From contig JAFLCR010000089.1 of the NCBI GenBank assembly GCA_017302755.1, positions 1 to 8,734 on the forward strand: DNA of 8,734 nucleotides, written 5' to 3'. This DNA comes from Alphaproteobacteria bacterium. Its GTDB lineage: Bacteria > Pseudomonadota > Alphaproteobacteria > Rickettsiales > JAFLCR01. Positions 6,225 through 8,734 of the stretch are shown in pieces; the first letter of the stretch is position 1; each line of letters opens with the position of its first letter. The notes under the pieces were generated by a model. It was not told where the DNA came from, made no database searches, and was given only the letters and a program-made list of their open reading frames with translations. The position numbers and the translations under genes are program-made.

Positions 6225-6254
6225 ACGCTTTCCCTTTCTGGGTCGTTGCACGTG

Positions 6255-7376
6255 ATGAATAAACTTGATTCCGCCAAGCGCCTGGTCGTGAAAATCGGCT
6301 CAGCGATCCTGACCGACGCCGTGGGTATTCGCGAATCCTGGCTGGCCGCCCTGGTCGAAGATATCGTCGCCCTGCGTGCATCGGACAAGGAGGTGATTGT
6401 CGTCAGCTCCGGCGCGGTGGCCTGCGGCCGCCTGGTGCTGGAGGCGCAGCACCCCGGCCTTAAGGACCGCAAGCTTAAACTCGAAGAGAAACAGGCCGCC
6501 TTTGCCTGTGGCCAGGTGACGATGATGTACGCATGGCAGCGCGCCTTCGCCGCGCACGGCACGGCCACTGCGCAGATTCTGCTTACTGCCGACGATACCG
6601 AAAACCGCCGCCGCTATCTGAACGCCCGCAACACGCTTGATAATGTGCTCAAATTCGGTGCCGTGCCGGTGATTAACGAAAACGACGCCATCTCCACCCA
6701 GGAGCTGCGCATTGGCGACAATGACCGCCTGGGCGCCCGTGTCGCGCAGATGGCTGGCGCCGACTGCCTGGTGCTGCTTTCGGACGTGGACGGCATGTAC
6801 ACCGCCGATCCCCGGCACGATTCCAGTGCCGAATTCCTGCCCGAGATTCATGGCATCACCCCCGAAATCGAAGCCATGGCCGGCGGTTCCGCCACGCTCG
6901 CAGGTTCCGGCGGCATGGCAACCAAAGTGGCTGCCGCGCGCATCGCGCTGGCCTCGGGCTGCCACATGGCCATCGTCTCCGGCCATGGCGACCATCCGCT
7001 CGAGCGTTTGGCGGAAGGTGGAAAAGCCACCTGGTTCATCGCGGCCAAGACGCCGCAGAACGCCCGCAAGGAATGGATCGCCGGGACGCTAAAACCCTCC
7101 GGCGCGGTGACGGTGGACGAGGGGGCTGCCTCGGCGCTCAAATCCGGCAAAAGCCTGCTCCCCGCCGGGGTTCGAAAGATCGAAGGCAGCTTCGAACGCG
7201 GTGACGCCATCCGCGTCCTCAACGAAGCGGGCCGCGAGATCGCGCGCGGCCTTTCCGCCTACGGTACCGTGGGCGCCAAGGCCATTGCCGGCCGCAAAAG
7301 CAGCGAGATCGAGGCGATCCTCGGCTTCAAGGGCCGCGACGAATTGATTCATCGGGATGATCTTGTTTTATTATAA
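6255..7376 (+). CDS. proB: Glutamate 5-kinase with PUA domain
   Basis: ProB phosphorylates glutamate with ATP to gamma-glutamyl phosphate, the first and feedback-controlled step of proline synthesis, in the cytoplasm. The 373-residue protein has the amino-acid-kinase domain: VVKIGSAILTD (11-21), VVSSGAVACG (49-58), YLNARNTL (121-128), INENDAIS (140-147), GDNDRLGA (154-161), LLSDVDGMYTADPR (174-187) and GSGGMATK (217-224). A C-terminal PUA domain follows at about 277-360, as in the full-length form of the enzyme. Catalytic and substrate positions (Lys13, Asn141, Asp144, Asp157, Lys224) are all present. SSGAVACG differs slightly from the usual SSGAIAxG. The start is chosen at ATG 6255; GTG 6252 and TTG 6246 are in frame, and no strong SD is visible. 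It lies 30 nt after dctA and may be cotranscribed with it. A palindromic element separates it from proA. Confidence 0.95.
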   Translation: MNKLDSAKRLVVKIGSAILTDAVGIRESWLAALVEDIVALRASDKEVIVVSSGAVACGRLVLEAQHPGLKDRKLKLEEKQAAFACGQVTMMYAWQRAFAAHGTATAQILLTADDTENRRRYLNARNTLDNVLKFGAVPVINENDAISTQELRIGDNDRLGARVAQMAGADCLVLLSDVDGMYTADPRHDSSAEFLPEIHGITPEIEAMAGGSATLAGSGGMATKVAAARIALASGCHMAIVSGHGDHPLERLAEGGKATWFIAAKTPQNARKEWIAGTLKPSGAVTVDEGAASALKSGKSLLPAGVRKIEGSFERGDAIRVLNEAGREIARGLSAYGTVGAKAIAGRKSSEIEAILGFKGRDELIHRDDLVLL

Positions 7377-7384
7377 TAGGATAC

Positions 7385-7472
7385 CTGTCATTCCCGCGAA
7401 GGCTGGAATCTTAAGCTGCCCAGGCGATATGCTGGAATCACTTTAAGATTCCCGCCTTCGCGGGAATGACAG
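7385..7472. repeat. Inverted-repeat (REP/MITE-like) element between proB and proA
   Basis: The left arm (7385-7414) and right arm (7443-7472) are 30 bp each and match at 29 of 30 positions when one is reverse-complemented; the single mismatch is T7404. They surround a 28-nt loop. Each arm is itself a palindrome of the ATTCCCGC-GAAG-GCGGGAAT kind, perfect in the right arm and with one mismatch in the left. This 'GTCATTCCCGCG...' sequence is widely seen as a dispersed intergenic repeat in proteobacteria. There is no transposase inside, so it would be non-autonomous. It can fold as one long hairpin or two short ones. No T-run follows either arm, so it is not a standard terminator, but it may stabilise the proB mRNA 3' end or reduce read-through into proA. 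TATAAT flanks it at 7372-7377 and 7473-7478. Confidence 0.9.
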
Positions 7473-7476
7473 TATA

Positions 7477-8734
7477 ATGAGCGCCATGACCCAACCCGCT
7501 TTAAAATTCGCCATGACCCTGCGTGACACGCTTCTCGACCAGGCCCGCGCTGCCCGCGCAGCTTACCGCACGCTTGCCGAAAGCCCGAATGAAGCGCGCG
7601 ACGCTGCTTTAAAAGCCGCCGCCAAGTATCTGCGAGCAAACAAGAATGCCGTTCTCGAAGCCAATGCGCGCGACATGGCGGGCGGCAAGGCAAAAAATCT
7701 CTCTGCCGCATTGCTCGACCGCCTGATGCTCGACGACAAACGCGTCGAAGCCATGGCCAAAGGCTGCGAAGAAGTGGCGACGCTTCCCGACCCGCTCGGC
7801 AAGGTCGAAGCGGCGTGGGATCGCCCGAACGGTCTGCATATCGAGCGCGTCACCATTCCGCTGGGCGTCATCGGCATCATCTACGAATCCCGCCCGAACG
7901 TGACGGCGGACGCGGCGGCGCTATGCATCAAATCTGGCAACGCGGCGATCCTGCGCGGCGGCTCGGAGAGCTTTGAATCGTCGCAGGAAATCCTGAAAGC
8001 CATGCGCGCGGGCCTGAAAGAGGCGGGCCTGCCGGAAGACGCCGTGCAAAGCATCAGCACCACCGATCGCGCCGCCGTCGGCGAGCTGCTCACGCTTACC
8101 GGCGAGATCGACGTCATCATCCCCCGCGGCGGCAAATCCCTCACTGAGCGCGTGATGACTGAAAGTCGCGTGCCGACGTTGCTGCACCTGGACGGCAACT
8201 GCCACGTCTACATCCACGCCAAGGCCAAGCCGGAGATGGCCGTTGCCATCGTCACCAATGCGAAGCTCCGCCGCACGGGCGTGTGCGGCGCCGCCGAATC
8301 GCTGCTCATCGACCGCCTCGTGGCCTCCGCGCTGCTTCCGAAGATCGCCGATGCGCTTGTCGCAGGTGGCTGCGAAATCCGCGGCGACGCTGAATCCCGC
8401 AAACTCGACGCCCGCATCGTTCCGGCCACGGAAGAGGACTGGTCGACCGAGTATCTTGATAAGATCATCTCCGTGAAAATCGTGGATGGCGCGAAAGAGG
8501 CGGTGGAGCACATCAACCGCTATGGCTCACACCACACGGATGCCATCGTTACCGAGGACAAATCCGCTGCCGAAACATTCCTTCGCCAAGTGGACAGCGC
8601 CATCGTGCTCCACAATGCCTCGACCCAGTTCGCCGACGGCGGCGAATTCGGCATGGGCGCGGAAATCGGCATCGCCACCGGCCGCCTCCACGCGCGCGGC
8701 CCGGTAGGGGCGGGGCAATTGGTCACCTATAAAT
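7477..8734 (+). CDS. proA: Glutamate-5-semialdehyde dehydrogenase (gamma-glutamyl phosphate reductase), 3' end cut by window
   Basis: ProA reduces gamma-glutamyl phosphate with NADPH to glutamate semialdehyde, the step after ProB. The frame is open to the end of the window at LVTYK; the family normally ends about ten to fifteen residues later (the TYKW-type C terminus), so only the tip is missing. Visible hallmarks: VTIPLGVIGIIYESRPNVT, ALCIKSGNAAILRGGSE, DVIIPRGGKSL, the catalytic-cysteine segment RRTGVCGAAESLL (Cys about residue 270 from this start; codon 8284-8286), SVKIVDGAKEAVEHIN, NASTQFADGGEFGMGAEIGIAT and LHARGPVG. The start is uncertain: ATG 7477 would restore a TAATG overlap with proB if the repeat is removed; ATG 7486 has only GAG upstream; ATG 7513 (MTLRDTLL) best fits the family N terminus but has no SD. 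The enzyme call itself is secure. Confidence 0.94.
   Translation, partial: MSAMTQPALKFAMTLRDTLLDQARAARAAYRTLAESPNEARDAALKAAAKYLRANKNAVLEANARDMAGGKAKNLSAALLDRLMLDDKRVEAMAKGCEEVATLPDPLGKVEAAWDRPNGLHIERVTIPLGVIGIIYESRPNVTADAAALCIKSGNAAILRGGSESFESSQEILKAMRAGLKEAGLPEDAVQSISTTDRAAVGELLTLTGEIDVIIPRGGKSLTERVMTESRVPTLLHLDGNCHVYIHAKAKPEMAVAIVTNAKLRRTGVCGAAESLLIDRLVASALLPKIADALVAGGCEIRGDAESRKLDARIVPATEEDWSTEYLDKIISVKIVDGAKEAVEHINRYGSHHTDAIVTEDKSAAETFLRQVDSAIVLHNASTQFADGGEFGMGAEIGIATGRLHARGPVGAGQLVTYK

Noticed and set aside
5559..6251. Long - strand reading frame (230 aa) opposite dctA
   Set aside because: Low-information His/Arg/Gln-rich translation without family motifs, fully covered by recognisable DctA on the other strand.
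6300..6995. Long - strand reading frame (231 aa) opposite proB
   Set aside because: Same GC-driven shadow; ProB motifs on the + strand are unambiguous.
7385..7472. CRISPR-like or attachment-site reading of the repeats
   Set aside because: Only two arms in inverted orientation with a 28-nt loop; no direct repeat array, spacers, integrase or cas genes.
7388..7711. - strand reading frame containing CHSREGGN and VIPA wording
   Set aside because: This wording is the well-known false translation of the ATTCCCGCGAAGG repeat; it is the palindromic element plus the proA antisense strand, not a gene.
1..8734. A new defence, mobile or biosynthetic system
   Set aside because: All sizeable genes belong to familiar housekeeping or stress families and are not arranged like a defence island or cassette; only the small repeat element and the 50-aa ORF remain unexplained.

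Overview
The window looks like a stretch of chromosome from a GC-rich proteobacterium, most likely an alphaproteobacterium. This rests on the kind of genes present (a TTGFGD-type K+ channel with a C-terminal zinc ribbon, an entericidin, a DUF2383 protein, a DUF1428/SRPBCC pair, DctA, ProB with a PUA domain) and on high GC at third codon positions. No phylogenetic marker is present, so the assignment is inference. I see no phage, transposase, CRISPR, tRNA or rRNA. Coding density is high.

Left part (1-3731, all + strand): the 3' end of a two-helix potassium channel; a 50-residue unknown ORF that runs into an MscS-type mechanosensitive channel; a small entericidin-like lipoprotein; a DUF2383 helical-bundle protein closed by a strong intrinsic terminator (2461-2491); and a Kef/YbaL-type cation:proton antiporter membrane domain that lacks the usual C-terminal RCK (TrkA-N) domain. 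This block is dominated by ion flux and envelope-stress functions.

Middle (3728-4895): a - strand pair, an SRPBCC protein with an N-terminal membrane anchor followed 14 nt later by a DUF1428 protein. The DUF1428 stop codon overlaps the antiporter stop codon tail to tail. A 230-bp divergent intergenic region then separates the pair from the right-hand block.

Right part (4896-8734, + strand): dctA (C4-dicarboxylate:cation symporter), proB (glutamate 5-kinase) and proA (glutamate-5-semialdehyde dehydrogenase, cut by the window end just short of its C terminus). ProB and ProA catalyse the first two steps of proline synthesis from glutamate.

The most notable non-coding structure lies between proB and proA: an inverted repeat with 30-bp arms (29 of 30 matching), each arm itself a GC-rich palindrome of the common ATTCCCGC...GCGGGAAT type. 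It is flanked by two copies of TATAAT. Removing the insert and one copy restores a TAATG stop/start junction between proB and proA, suggesting that a small MITE/REP-like element inserted exactly at that junction. I found no convincing new multi-gene system; the best leads are this insertion, the antiporter without its regulatory domain, and the small ORF coupled to mscS.
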